Assembly (NCBI RefSeq): GCF_001618955.1 | Contig: NZ_LVYV01000008.1 | Coordinates: 1-64,000 of the forward strand | Source: Tardiphaga robiniae | GTDB taxonomy: Bacteria > Pseudomonadota > Alphaproteobacteria > Rhizobiales > Xanthobacteraceae | Length of the DNA stretch: 64,000 nucleotides | Reading direction: 5' to 3' | Part shown: positions 36,691-45,166 of the stretch, in pieces | Numbering within the stretch: the first letter of the stretch is position 1 | Layout: each line of letters opens with the position of its first letter | The notes under the pieces: generated by a model | Told to the model about the DNA's origin: nothing | The model's database searches: none | What the model saw: the letters and a program-made list of their open reading frames with translations, nothing else | Program-made: the position numbers and the translations under genes

Positions 36691-37410
36691 ATGAAGAAGC
36701 TTTTGCTCAGCGCGTCGGCCATCGTTGCCGTGGCCGCGATCTCGTCTTCAGCCTTCGCTGCCGACCTTCCGGCGCGGACCTATACCAAGGCCCCGGCCTA
36801 TACGGCGCCGGCTCTGGTCTACAACTGGACCGGTTTCTACATCGGCGGCCATCTCGGCGGCGCCTTCGGTGACGGCAACAGCCTCGTCGGCGATAGTGGC
36901 CGGTTCATGGGCGGTGTGCAGGGCGGCTTCGACTATCAGTTCGCCACCAACTGGGTAGTCGGTGTCGAAGCCCAGTACAGCTGGCTGGCGAGCAGCAATA
37001 CCAGCCTCGTCTTCCCGAACGGCACGACCATCACGGGCGGCGGTAACGATCAGCTCGGTTCGGTCACAGGTCGTCTCGGTTACACTTGGGGTCCGGCACT
37101 GCTCTACGCCAAGGGCGGTTACGCCTGGAAGGATAACAACAACCTGACCATCGCCGCCGTGGCTCCCGCGGTTGCTGTCATCGATGGCAACAAGAAGGAC
37201 GGCTACACGGTCGGTGGCGGTCTCGAATACATGTTCTCGCCGAACTGGTCGGGCAAGGTCGAGTATCAGTACTACAACTTCGGCAACACCACGGTCACCT
37301 CGACGGCCATTCCCGGCGGCTCGACGAGCTTTAACAACGACGAGCACACCATCAAGGCCGGCCTGAACTATCGCTTCGGCTGGGGTGGACCGGTGGTCGC
37401 CAAGTACTGA
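36691..37410 (+). CDS. Outer-membrane beta-barrel protein, Omp31-like
   Basis: A 239-residue outer-membrane protein: signal peptide (about 1-23, ending SAFAA), then eight or so amphipathic strands with aromatic ends such as WTGFYIGGHLGGAFGDG and a C-terminal strand AGLNYRFGWGGPVVAKY. This is the small porin-like Omp25/Omp31 type of rhizobia. The start MKKLLLSAS at 36691 is 14 bases after AGGGGA. The gene ends at a strong terminator. The 310-base gap before it holds no gene. Confidence 0.9.
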   Translation: MKKLLLSASAIVAVAAISSSAFAADLPARTYTKAPAYTAPALVYNWTGFYIGGHLGGAFGDGNSLVGDSGRFMGGVQGGFDYQFATNWVVGVEAQYSWLASSNTSLVFPNGTTITGGGNDQLGSVTGRLGYTWGPALLYAKGGYAWKDNNNLTIAAVAPAVAVIDGNKKDGYTVGGGLEYMFSPNWSGKVEYQYYNFGNTTVTSTAIPGGSTSFNNDEHTIKAGLNYRFGWGGPVVAKY

Positions 37411-37440
37411 GCAAGTACGAAACCGATTCAATCTTTGACG

Positions 37441-37473
37441 GAAAGGCCGGCATCCCGCCGGCCTTTCTTGTTT
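37441..37473 (+). terminator. Intrinsic terminator of the beta-barrel gene
   Basis: GAAAGGCCGGC / GCCGGCCTTTC (11-bp perfect stem) with a 5-base loop, followed by TTGTTT. It lies 30 bases after the stop. Confidence 0.85.
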
Positions 37474-37494
37474 GCGGGGCGTTGTCTTGCTTCT

Positions 37495-37664
37495 CCCTCC
37501 CTCAAGCGTGGCGTAGCCGCGCGCAGTGGGGAGGGTGGATCGACCGCGGAGCGGTCGAGACGGGTGGGGTGGTGCCGCGAAAGCCGCTCTCACGCGGGGA
37601 AACACCCCACCCCGGCCTATCGGCCGACCCTCCCCACTGCGCGGCTGCGCCGCTTGAGGGAGGG
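37495..37664. repeat. Large inverted repeat of the CCCTCCCTCAAG type
   Basis: Left arm at 37495-37536 (CCCTCCCTCAAGCGTGGCG...) and right arm at 37627-37664 (...CGCCGCTTGAGGGAGGG) are complementary apart from a few mismatches and a short indel. About 90 bases lie between. The whole could fold into one hairpin. Such elements are known as dispersed repeats in this bacterial family. No gene is seen in it. Confidence 0.75.
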
Positions 37665-38303
37665 ATGCCTCCGGCGCCTGTGCGTCGTTGCCGATTTGAA
37701 TTTCAAACAGCCGCTGCTCTGAACACAAGCATTCGCGATCTCGCGGCGCCAATGGCGTCCGAGCTATGAGCATTCCCACCCTCCCTTGAGAGGGCGTGCG
37801 GAACGCCAGGTGCCCGTTGCACCCTTGGGCCTGATGCGAATGCGGTCTTCCGCATGGGGTAATGCATCAGGACTTTCGGAGGCGCCGAGCAAGTGCCCAG
37901 CGTTCCGCATGCGGTGTTTTTCGGTTGCTTGCACTTTGCCTCAGCGAACGATCCGATCACCGAATTAAAGTCCCAAGGCGATGGGAAGGGAGCCTCAAGC
38001 GAGTAGGCCGAACGCGTTTCGATTTGGTCGTCCGTCACACTGTCCAGGGATCTTTCCATCTCAAGGTCGGCCGTGTCCTTGCCAGTGGCAGTGCTGGCGC
38101 AGATCCGTCCTGCCCGAAGACAGACGTCACCCATGAACCGCGTGACGCCGCATCTCCGGCGTCCACCGCATCCTGCCCCGCGAACGTGACGATCGCGCTC
38201 GCCCCTCTCGGTGGGGCAGGACGGAAGGGAATATAAACCTGAAAGGGATACTGTCAACTGGAGATAGGAAAAAATGTTTTGCGTGGTTGTGCCGTCCGGA
38301 GCT
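37665..38303. other. Intergenic stretch with no convincing gene
   Basis: About 640 bases between two large inverted repeats. Short frames on both strands lack ribosome sites and family resemblance. The region around 37850-38010 resembles, from memory, repeated intergenic sequence of Bradyrhizobium-type genomes; this is unproven. It may be a decayed element. Confidence 0.35.
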
Positions 38304-38427
38304 GTCATTCCGGGGCGTGGCCGGCACTTGCCGGACGCGAACCGGAATCTCGACATGTTCAGCGCAAAACACTCCGAGATTCCGGGCTCGCGCTCTCAGC
38401 TTCGCTGAGACCGCGCCCCGGAATGAC
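38304..38427. repeat. Inverted repeat of the GTCATTCCGGGGCG type
   Basis: Perfect 14-base ends GTCATTCCGGGGCG (38304-38317) and CGCCCCGGAATGAC (38414-38427), with inner complementary segments CGGAATCTCG and CGAGATTCCGG. The structure of 124 bases can form a cruciform or RNA hairpin. It is typical of family-specific dispersed repeats. Confidence 0.8.
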
Positions 38428-38560
38428 GAGCGCGGGGCAGTAGACAGTCTAGCTCTCCGCTGCCCGGCAGACCCAGGAATCGAAAGTAAACGAGTCCTGA
38501 ATCCGCCGGAAAATAAGGTGCGAGACTCCCTTGCCAGAATCGCTTGATGGTTATCGGGCG

Positions 38561-38668
38561 ATGAGAATGATCGACAATATCCGCAGCGACGGGGTGCAGG
38601 TGGCACTCACGGTCGCCCTGATGGCCGCCTGTGCGGTCAATCTGCTGCTGCTTTACGCGTGGCTGTAA
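38561..38668 (+). CDS. Possible 35-residue membrane protein
   Basis: A 35-residue frame from ATG 38561 (alternative ATG 38567): MRMIDNIRSDGVQ then a hydrophobic helix VALTVALMAACAVNLLLLYAWL. The length and composition fit a small inner-membrane protein, but the ribosome site is weak and it is too short to be sure. Confidence 0.35.
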   Translation: MRMIDNIRSDGVQVALTVALMAACAVNLLLLYAWL

Positions 38669-38805
38669 GCGCATGCGCCGGTTTGGCGCGTGCGGGAGTA
38701 GCCCTTGCCGGACAACTCTGATATCTGACTGCGCGACGCGGGCAGGCGACTGATCCGGACGTCCCATTTCGATCCTGGGAAATCAACTAACCCATTGATT
38801 TTGTT

Positions 38806-38880
38806 GCCGGTTTAGCTCAGCGGTAGAGCAGCGGTTTTGTAAACCGAAGGTCGGGAGTTCAATCCTCTCAACCGGCACCA
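38806..38880 (+). tRNA. tRNA-Thr (TGT)
   Basis: A 75-base tRNA with 7-bp acceptor stem GCCGGTT/AACCGGC, D-loop AGCTCAGCGGTAGAGC, anticodon loop TTTGTAA giving anticodon TGT (threonine), T-arm GGAGTTCAATCCTC and an encoded CCA. No attachment-site duplication was noticed downstream, though small genes of accessory look follow. Confidence 0.97.
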
Positions 38881-38941
38881 CCATTTCAATAACTTGGCCA
38901 AAACGGTCTTTTCGCACTGGCTCGCCATTGGTGGGTTCAAC

Positions 38942-39253
38942 CTATGAACGTTGTTCCAAGGTAGCCCGGACTTTTGCGATGACCTCCCGATAATCGGCCT
39001 CCCGCTTGTCCTGCATTTCCTGCTGCCGTGCCTTGAATGATGCCACGCGATTCCGGATGTCTTCCCGGAGATCAGTCAGCTTCATCGGCTGCGCAGGTTC
39101 CGGGACGATCTGCTTCGGATTTTCAGCAGCTTTCATCTCGGCGTCTACCGCAACGGTCAATTTCGCGGCCAGCTCGGGCTGGTTGCCCGAGACCTCTTTT
39201 ACAAATGCCAATGTCTCCGCGATTAAACGATCGCGCTCTTCAACCCAACTCAT
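38942..39253 (-). CDS. Hypothetical charged helical protein
   Basis: A 103-residue protein, mostly helical and rich in Glu, Lys, Arg and Ala (MSWVEERDRLIAETLAFVKE...FKARQQEMQDKREADYREVIAK). A coiled coil is likely in the second half. No named domain. It lies just downstream of tRNA-Thr and points toward it, an arrangement seen for accessory genes. Confidence 0.55.
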   Translation of the reverse strand: MSWVEERDRLIAETLAFVKEVSGNQPELAAKLTVAVDAEMKAAENPKQIVPEPAQPMKLTDLREDIRNRVASFKARQQEMQDKREADYREVIAKVRATLEQRS

Positions 39254-39427
39254 GGCGTCATCATTTAGATTGAGCGACGTTAGTGCAAGCGCGTCAGCGG
39301 GTTAAGCCTAACGGGGCACAGTGCAGAATCTGGCTCCGTCGTTGTGTCCGCGCCAATGCGTCTCCAAGCGGCCTGCTGACGCCTTTGGGCGGCTGGCTGT
39401 GGGAGGTTCGCCGAAGGCGAACGGGCG

Positions 39428-39571
39428 TCAAATAAACAGACAGGCTGCGAACGAGGCCGTCAGGCCGAAGAGTAGGGCGCCTGCGCAGAGGGCGCGCTCC
39501 AAAACCTCGCGTGCGTGATGTCGCTCGAAGCACTGCCGGCTGAAATACTGGTGAGTGAAGTGGTCTTCCAT
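39428..39571 (-). CDS. Small membrane protein
   Basis: A 47-residue protein from ATG 39571, which is preceded by an excellent ribosome site GGAGGCGGAG. The N-terminal half is polar with several His and Arg (MEDHFTHQYFSRQCFERHH), and the C-terminus is one hydrophobic helix (ALCAGALLFGLTASFAACLFI). A longer reading from 39622 is less supported. Function unknown. Confidence 0.55.
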   Translation of the reverse strand: MEDHFTHQYFSRQCFERHHAREVLERALCAGALLFGLTASFAACLFI

Positions 39572-39721
39572 CTCCGCCTCCCTGAACGGGGATAGAGAAT
39601 CCTTCATGTGATTCGCCGTCAAGCGGAGTGTGTGTTACGGTGTTAAATAAGCCCCGCGGCGAATTGAACCATTTTGCCGTTCGCGCGACCTAAGCGCTTC
39701 TCAATGAGTAAGGGGGATCGC

Positions 39722-39943
39722 ATGACCTTTCGCGAATCCATCACCCGGCTTTTCGGCAGCACCTCAACGCCCGAATCTGAAGAGCGCGCCAGGCGACTGA
39801 ACGCGTCCATGGATGAGTTTGTGCGGCTACTGCATACCAATGGCTACGACAGCAAAAGCCCCACCACCCTTAGAGAGGTGGCAGGACTTTCGGAACGTCC
39901 ATCCTGCGCTCAGGACGCTCAGTCTTCCAACCAAACCCAGTGA
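39722..39943 (+). CDS. Small hypothetical protein
   Basis: A 73-residue protein from ATG 39722, preceded by AAGGGGG. Residues 1-50 are amphipathic and charged (MTFRESITRLFGSTSTPESEERARRLNASMDEFVRLL), with a Ser/Gln-rich end. No membrane segment or known domain. Confidence 0.45.
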   Translation: MTFRESITRLFGSTSTPESEERARRLNASMDEFVRLLHTNGYDSKSPTTLREVAGLSERPSCAQDAQSSNQTQ

Positions 39944-39952
39944 AAGTCGTTC

Positions 39953-40174
39953 CTAGGTCACTGCCGGCGGTACCGCGATCGGCTTGCCCGTGTCCTCTTC
40001 GGTGCTGCACGGCTGAATAGTGTAGCCGTCCTCCAGCACCGTCTTGCCGTCCACAACGTCAACGAGTCCGGCTTCGTCGGCATGTTGCCAGACGTCTTCC
40101 TCGGTCGGGAATTCCCCGCTGAGCTTCTGGTCGTCTTCGCGGAGCCAGACCGCATCACCCCGCAGAGCCTTAAT
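39953..40174 (-). pseudogene. Conserved hypothetical lacking a normal start
   Basis: A frame of 73 codons with protein-like composition (GDAVWLREDDQKLSGEFPTEEDVWQHADEAGLVDVV...), but no ATG, GTG or TTG at its 5' end. Only an ATT at 40174 is available, overlapping the TGA stop of the upstream gene. It is probably a 5'-truncated remnant, joined to the end of the small exported gene. An ATT start by coupling cannot be excluded. Confidence 0.4.
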
Positions 40175-40437
40175 CAGAAGCAGGGATACGCCCGGCCGTC
40201 CTGGCCGCGATAGGCCGCGGCCGATTGCTTGCAGCGGGCGGCGAGGGAACCGTCGTAATAGGCGAAGGTGCCCGGCTGCAGACCCGGACCGTAATTGTGC
40301 CCGAACTGGATCCGGTAGGGCTGGCCGGGTGCGGCAAAGACGAAGGTTTCGGCGCCGTGATGATGCTTCCAGTGCCGCGCGAAAGCAGGGGTCGCGACCA
40401 GCGTCGACAGGATGATGGCTGCACTGAGGAACTTCAT
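40174..40437 (-). CDS. Small exported protein, hypothetical
   Basis: An 87-residue protein from ATG 40437 with a signal peptide (KFLSAAIILSTLVATPAFA), then a His- and Gly-containing mature chain (RHWKHHHGAETFVFAAPGQPYRIQFGHNYGPGLQPGTFAYYDGSLAARCKQSAAAYRGQDGRAYPCF) of unknown role. The two cysteines could form a disulfide. Its stop overlaps the truncated gene below. Confidence 0.6.
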   Translation of the reverse strand: MKFLSAAIILSTLVATPAFARHWKHHHGAETFVFAAPGQPYRIQFGHNYGPGLQPGTFAYYDGSLAARCKQSAAAYRGQDGRAYPCF

Positions 40438-40718
40438 CGGGGCTCTCCGGACATGACGATTGCAGATGTCTGCGACAACGGCTGAAGGGATCAGATCACG
40501 TTGCGACGGCGATGCGCAAGATGTGCGCGGCGCGCGTGCGGCGGCGTTCAACCGCGATCAGATCGCAATGCGGGCCCGTTGCGTTAACGAATCCACGCTG
40601 CAGTCCAGCGCATTTGAACTTCGCCTGATGCTTGCGCGTTAGGCTTACCGGCAGTTTAGACCGCGCCCTTAACCCATCCTGCCAGGCGTTCGAATATCGT
40701 ACCGCCGAGATGCAGGAC

Positions 40719-41150
40719 ATGGCCATGCGAATCCTTTCAGCAGTGCTTTTCGTGATTGCGACCACGCTTCCGGCCGCAGCCGCCGATGGTTTCAACATCG
40801 TCGTGCCCGGTCGTCCCGGCGTGCCGATCATCATCAACGGCGTCGATGCGTCCTATCGCGTGATCGAAGGCGACTGGGGCTTGCAGCGCGGCATTCATAT
40901 TCAACCGACAGTCTATGGCGGTCGTTACGTCGATCCGGTGCCGAATGTCGGCCACTACTATCCGAGCCTCGGCCACAAGCCCGGCTACGGGCGTCTGGAG
41001 ATCGAGCCGCCGGCCAATCGCAAATTGCCGCAGCCGGCCGAGAGTTTCCACGAAAGCTGGTCGGCGAGATCTGCGCCGATGGAGCGGCAAAATGAAGTGC
41101 CGTTCAATCCACCCGAAGTCATCGTCGCACCGCCGGAGTTCCGGCGCTGA
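40719..41150 (+). CDS. Exported hypothetical protein
   Basis: A 143-residue protein from ATG 40719 (MAMRILSAVLFVIATTLPAAAADG) with a signal peptide. The mature part has PGRPGVPIIINGVDASYRVIEGDWGLQRGIHIQPTVYGGRY and a Pro-rich C-terminus. A conserved small periplasmic protein of this group by appearance; no function known. It precedes the Tyr/Gly-rich gene on the same strand, 50 bases apart. Confidence 0.6.
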   Translation: MAMRILSAVLFVIATTLPAAAADGFNIVVPGRPGVPIIINGVDASYRVIEGDWGLQRGIHIQPTVYGGRYVDPVPNVGHYYPSLGHKPGYGRLEIEPPANRKLPQPAESFHESWSARSAPMERQNEVPFNPPEVIVAPPEFRR

Positions 41151-41200
41151 CCGATCAATCACCAACACCAAAAAAAGACACCCGACAGGAGAGAGTATTC

Positions 41201-41863
41201 ATGCGTAACGTGATTTCAAAATGGGTTGCGGCATTTGCCGTTATCACCGCCACTGCCGGCGCTGCGCCTGCGATGGCTTGTGGAGGCGGCCTGTTCACCT
41301 CAGGCGGCTGCTCGCCTTGCGGTCAGGCCTATGTCAGCCCTTGCGGCCAGAGCTATGGCGCTGGTTACGGTTACGCCGGTGTTGCCGCCTATGAGCGGCT
41401 GCCCGATCCGACGCCGGTGACGCGTCAGTACTATTACGCCAACCAGGGCCCGACCTTCAGCGGCCCGGGCATGTTCGCTCCGGTCCCGACCTATCAGGAG
41501 ACTGCGATTGGCTGGCGCGGCTATGGCCAAGGTTACGGTCAGGGTTACGGCTCCGGCTATCGTCGCGGTTATCACGGTGGCCCCTATGCCAATCCGGTGA
41601 ACTACTCCTATGGCCCGGCCTATCGTTCGCCCGCGATCTACAGCTATCCGCAGCGTTCGCAGTACCGCGCGCGTCCGAGCTATCGCTACGGCTACAGCAT
41701 GCAGCCGCGCACGCGTTACGGCTATGCGCAGCGCAGCTACGCGTCGCGCACCGGCTATCATCAGGCGCGTCGCTACGGCGCGCCGAAGGTGATGTATGCG
41801 CCGCGCGCCGCAGCCCCGCAGCGTGGTTATCATCAGCCGCAGCAGCATCGCCGCCCGTACTGA
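41201..41863 (+). CDS. Exported Tyr/Gly-rich protein
   Basis: A 220-residue protein with a signal peptide ending PAMACGG. Two cysteine-containing elements CSPCGQAY and SPCGQSY, then a Tyr/Gly/Arg/Pro-rich chain with GYGQGYGQGYGSGYRRGY repeats. Low complexity, presumably periplasmic or cell-surface. Ribosome site CAGGAG precedes ATG 41201. A terminator follows the stop. Confidence 0.7.
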   Translation: MRNVISKWVAAFAVITATAGAAPAMACGGGLFTSGGCSPCGQAYVSPCGQSYGAGYGYAGVAAYERLPDPTPVTRQYYYANQGPTFSGPGMFAPVPTYQETAIGWRGYGQGYGQGYGSGYRRGYHGGPYANPVNYSYGPAYRSPAIYSYPQRSQYRARPSYRYGYSMQPRTRYGYAQRSYASRTGYHQARRYGAPKVMYAPRAAAPQRGYHQPQQHRRPY

Positions 41864-41878
41864 TCTGATCGAACGACG

Positions 41879-41917
41879 AACGCCCGCTCGCAGCAATGCG
41901 GGCGGGCGTTTTCGTTT
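41879..41917 (+). terminator. Intrinsic terminator
   Basis: AACGCCCGCTCGCA / TGCGGGCGGGCGTT stem with one wobble, 4-base loop, followed by TTCGTTT. Between the Tyr/Gly-rich gene and the convergent rlmB. Confidence 0.75.
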
Positions 41918-41926
41918 GGATAGAGG

Positions 41927-42793
41927 CTAGCCCATCAGGCCGAGCTTGCTGGCGCCGACATAGAGCGCAAGCACGGCAGCGTTCGACACGTTGAGGCTCT
42001 TGATCTCGCCGGGCATATCGAGCCGCGCGACAACGCTGCAGGTCTCGCGCGTGAGCCGCCGCAACCCGCTGCCCTCGGCGCCGAGCACCAATGCCAGCGG
42101 CTGCTGCAGCGGGATCGCGCTGATGTTCTCAGCTCCTTCGCTGTCGAGGCCGACGGTCATGAACCCGAGGTCGTTCAATTCGTTCAGCGCCCGCGCCAGA
42201 TTGGGCACCGTGATCATCGGCACCAGTTCCAGTGCGCCGGACGCGGATTTCGCGAGAACGCCGGTGGCCTCCGGGCTGTGCCGCGCCGTGGTGATGATCG
42301 CTTTGACCGCAAAGGCCGCGGCGGAACGCAGGATGGCGCCGACATTGTGCGGATCGGTGATCTGGTCGAGCACCAGCACGATGCCGTCCTGGGGCAGGCT
42401 GTCCAGATCCGGCGATTCCAGCGGCTCGACCTCGGCCAACAGACCCTGATGGACGGCGTCAGGCCCCAGCCGGCGGTCGATCTCGTCCGGACGGACCATG
42501 ATCGGCGCCACGCGGGTGTCGATCTTCTCCTCGGCGAGGCGCCGGGCGGCGTTCTCGGTCAGAATCAGCTTGAGGATTTTCCGCTGTGGATTGGCCAGCG
42601 CCATGATGACGGTATGCCAGCCATAGAGGATGGCCGGGCCGTCGCCGCCGCCGGATTCCCGGCCCCGCCGGGGCTGGCGCCGTCCGTGATCTCGGCCCTG
42701 ATCGCGGGGGTTATCGCGGCCTTGGCCACTCTGACCGTCGCGCCCCTTGTCAGGGCCGCGCTGGAATCGCTGTTTTCGCTCTCGATCGCTCAT
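41927..42793 (-). CDS. rlmB: TrmH-family rRNA 2'-O-methyltransferase RlmB
   Basis: A 288-residue SPOUT methyltransferase. The N-terminus is a long basic Gly/Arg/Gln-rich tail (about 50 residues), then an RNA-binding L30e-like part starting ILYGWHTVIMALAN, then the knotted SAM-binding domain with LVLDQITDPHNVGAILRSAAAFAV, LVLGAEGSGLR and SLNVSNAAVLALY. It is expected to methylate G2251 of 23S rRNA. Confidence 0.93.
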   Translation of the reverse strand: MSDRERKQRFQRGPDKGRDGQSGQGRDNPRDQGRDHGRRQPRRGRESGGGDGPAILYGWHTVIMALANPQRKILKLILTENAARRLAEEKIDTRVAPIMVRPDEIDRRLGPDAVHQGLLAEVEPLESPDLDSLPQDGIVLVLDQITDPHNVGAILRSAAAFAVKAIITTARHSPEATGVLAKSASGALELVPMITVPNLARALNELNDLGFMTVGLDSEGAENISAIPLQQPLALVLGAEGSGLRRLTRETCSVVARLDMPGEIKSLNVSNAAVLALYVGASKLGLMG

Positions 42794-43030
42794 GCAGGGC
42801 TTGTCTCACGGGGCCGGAATAATGGCAATTTGGAGCCTCCGAATGAGGTTCGGAGAGGGCGGATATTCCGGTCCTGGTCGGTTGACTTTGCCCCATGGCT
42901 TCCGTCATAAACGCGCCAACCGGGAGCCCGTTTACGGGCGCGCGTTTTAACGTCATCCATGGCCGTCCAGCCACTGATTTGGTGGGACTGCCGTGTTGGG
43001 CCAAGGTCTTTGGGTCTGATGGCGTCAGGC

Positions 43031-43116
43031 GGGGGAGTGTCCCGAGTGGCAAAGGGAGCTGACTGTAAATCAGCCGTCTTATGACTTCGAAGGTTCGAGT
43101 CCTTCTTCCCCCACCA
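43031..43116 (+). tRNA. tRNA-Tyr (GTA)
   Basis: An 86-base class II tRNA: acceptor GGGGGAG/TTCCCCC (one G-T pair), anticodon GTA in ACTGTAAAT, a long variable arm GCCGTCTTATGACTTCG, T-arm GAAGGTTCGAGTCCTTC and encoded CCA. An AT-richer islet of poorly known genes begins just after it. Confidence 0.97.
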
Positions 43117-43168
43117 TTTTCAAATCGCTGACGAATTGGCCCTGCGGGGCGGCGGGTTGCCGCGAAGG

Positions 43169-43432
43169 TCAGTCATCCAGTTTCTCGGAGACAATCACGC
43201 CAGTCTTCGGATCTGCGTGAAAGTCCATCTTCTGACCGTTCTTGATGCCTTCACCTTCCCAGTGGCCATCGTCGGCTTCAAGCTTGGTAACCTGTGAGTA
43301 GCCGGACTGGAGCACCTTCGCCTTTACTTGCTCCATCGGCATCCAGTCCGGTCCAGGCTGGTCGGCTTGCGCCATGGTCAATGTACCGATCAGCAACGAT
43401 CCACATAGAGTAGCTGCAGCTAGTCTTTTCAT
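43169..43432 (-). CDS. PepSY domain periplasmic protein
   Basis: An 87-residue protein with a signal peptide (MKRLAAATLCGSLLIGTLTMAQA) and a PepSY-type domain: WMPMEQVKAKVLQSGYSQVTKLEADDGHWEGEGIKNGQKMDFHADPKTG. Such small proteins are thought to inhibit or bind peptidases in the periplasm. ATG 43432 follows GGGAGG. The upstream in-frame extension of 57 residues is not signal-like. Confidence 0.8.
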   Translation of the reverse strand: MKRLAAATLCGSLLIGTLTMAQADQPGPDWMPMEQVKAKVLQSGYSQVTKLEADDGHWEGEGIKNGQKMDFHADPKTGVIVSEKLDD

Positions 43433-43572
43433 TGCAACCTCCCTGTTTGTAGTTAAATCGAAAAACCAGCAGATCGTTCCTGCGGCACAAGAAGACCTTC
43501 GGTCAGCTTCACCGCTCTCCAGGCCACCAGACAGACGGTGGGTTTGAGCGGAGATTTTAACCTGCCGCAGCG

Positions 43573-43959
43573 CTACAGGCGCTCGTATTTTTCGTGATGG
43601 CAAAAATGCGAGGTCGGCACATTTTCGTTCCGAGCTGGATTATTTTTCTCAATGCTGATGAGGAAAGTCTGTTCGCCAATCGATCCGCCTGCAGCGCCGT
43701 TAATTGTTGCCCTGACACATACGGACCAGCCTCGAGCGGCCGGGCGCGGCGTTGAGTAGCTGATATTGGAAGCTCCTGCGGAGGGCAGAAAAAATTCTCC
43801 TAGCCTCGTTTGGAGCATCATCCGAATATCTGGCGGCGTCTCCGGGGGCAGTGCCACTCGTGCCGGGGCCTTTAACGCATCCGGTGCCCACGTTGCGCCT
43901 GGGTCAATGGAGCAGCCAAGGAGCGGGAAGGTTGTCGCTATGATTAGGAGCTGGCGCAT
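43573..43959 (-). CDS. Lipoprotein, hypothetical
   Basis: A 128-residue protein from ATG 43959 with a lipoprotein signal (MRQLLIIATTFPLLGC). Mature chain: Pro-rich start, then PDIRMMLQTRLGEFFLPSAGASNISYSTPRPAARGWSVCVRATINGAAGGS with a short C-terminal basic part. No named domain. It belongs to the AT-richer islet after tRNA-Tyr. A longer frame from 44082 is less likely. Confidence 0.55.
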   Translation of the reverse strand: MRQLLIIATTFPLLGCSIDPGATWAPDALKAPARVALPPETPPDIRMMLQTRLGEFFLPSAGASNISYSTPRPAARGWSVCVRATINGAAGGSIGEQTFLISIEKNNPARNENVPTSHFCHHEKYERL

Positions 43960-44142
43960 AGCCAACGGATATCGGGATGCCGTGAAATCGGCAACGCACT
44001 TCGTCGTTGTACGGGAGCGAAGGACCACGGTTCGTCCGCTGATACTACAGCCTCCCCGCAAGGATGATGGCGAGATCGACAAGTCAAAACAGAGCTAGCC
44101 TGCTATCTGCTTTCATTGAATCGCGCCAGTGGGCGGTCTCGT

Positions 44143-44253
44143 TCATTTTGGCGACCCTGAGGCAAGCCGGTGGATCGCTTCGAACCAATACGCTGCGCAG
44201 ATGGCCATGAATCCAACAAGCGCAACAATCCAGAATTTGTCATCGTAAGTCAC
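44143..44253 (-). CDS. 36-residue membrane protein, translationally coupled
   Basis: A 36-residue protein starting at GTG 44253, which overlaps the TGA stop of the upstream gene in a GTGA junction: the classic sign of coupled translation. The product is one hydrophobic helix (KFWIVALVGFMAICAAYWF) with short polar ends. It is too short for most gene callers. Role unknown; probably acts with the protein encoded just upstream. Confidence 0.55.
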   Translation of the reverse strand: MTYDDKFWIVALVGFMAICAAYWFEAIHRLASGSPK

Positions 44254-44690
44254 AGGGCCTGCCGATCTTTCTTAGGATCATCCTTTGGGCCATTGATGAA
44301 TGCTGCAGCGACATCTAAATGTCGTGAATGTACCACGCGCACGTCCGCGTAGACGATGTCACCGTGTCCGATGGCCGATGGTTTACGACCGAATTTTGCG
44401 TCTCTTGTCGGAGGGATTATTGTCATCCGTCCGTCAAGCTTGCCTACTGCAACCCAGTCTTTTTGCCAAAGGCGATCTCGCAGATATTCATGACCAGCAC
44501 CGGTTCGAACCTGATCATCAACGATGCTGAGAATCCCCCACATGATCAAATGCGTTTTTTCGAGCGACGGTCCTCCTCGCGAAACTGGCTCAGTCCTTCC
44601 CCATAGCTCCCCAATAGAATAGCCCTGCGCCCATAAGCGATCAGCTGCCTCCTGAGCGCTTGATTCCTGATTTGGTGCCTTGGCAATCAT
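44250..44690 (-). CDS. Hypothetical protein of the AT-rich islet
   Basis: A 146-residue protein from ATG 44690 (MIAKAPNQESSAQEAADRLWAQGYSIGELWG). No membrane segment; it is polar, with a conserved-looking core (YLRDRLWQKDWVAVGKLDG and GDIVYADVRVVHSRHLDVAAAFINGPKDD). No family recognised. Its stop overlaps the next start (GTGA), forming a pair with a small membrane protein. Confidence 0.55.
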   Translation of the reverse strand: MIAKAPNQESSAQEAADRLWAQGYSIGELWGRTEPVSRGGPSLEKTHLIMWGILSIVDDQVRTGAGHEYLRDRLWQKDWVAVGKLDGRMTIIPPTRDAKFGRKPSAIGHGDIVYADVRVVHSRHLDVAAAFINGPKDDPKKDRQAL

Positions 44691-45166
44691 CGTATCTCGC
44701 GATCTATCTGTTTCGGCTGCAACGACGTGCCCGTTGCTACTGCTGGTTATCTTGGCAGGTTCGGCGCTGCTATTCCATCCACGCTCAGGTGCCCCACGCA
44801 ATCTTGCGCGCTATTCCTAGTATACGGGAGAGCTTACCTGGGCCGGTTTACGAATGAGGAAGCGTGGTAAGCCTAAGGCCTAGTGGCTGGTCATCATCAC
44901 CCGGCACGGCCGTTTGTAGGCGCGACAATGACTATCAAAGTTCCCGAAATCGTTATTGGAACAGGCCTTGCCAGCACCTGCTGGGCTCTCGTCTGGATAC
45001 ATGTGCCGCCGCGGTGTGTCGTCACCGGATGAAGGCGATGCTGTGGCGCTGTGTTTCTCGGGGGCGGAAGGCGGCGCATATGTCGCGGTCAGCAACTTCA
45101 ATCGGAAGATTGAGTATCCGACGCATGCGGTTGCGTAGCGGGTGATGGATTATCGACTTTAGAGTT
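44691..45166. other. Gap with one weak candidate small ORF
   Basis: About 480 bases with no confident gene. A frame of 34 residues on the plus strand from ATG 44928 to TGA 45032 has a hydrophobic centre (IVIGTGLASTCWALVWIHV), and another open frame overlaps it at 44956. Neither has strong support. The base composition is AT-richer than that of the flanks. Confidence 0.3.

Noticed and set aside
37703-38606. Overlapping frames between the inverted repeats
   Set aside because: Frames are built from repeat sequence and lack starts or family resemblance.
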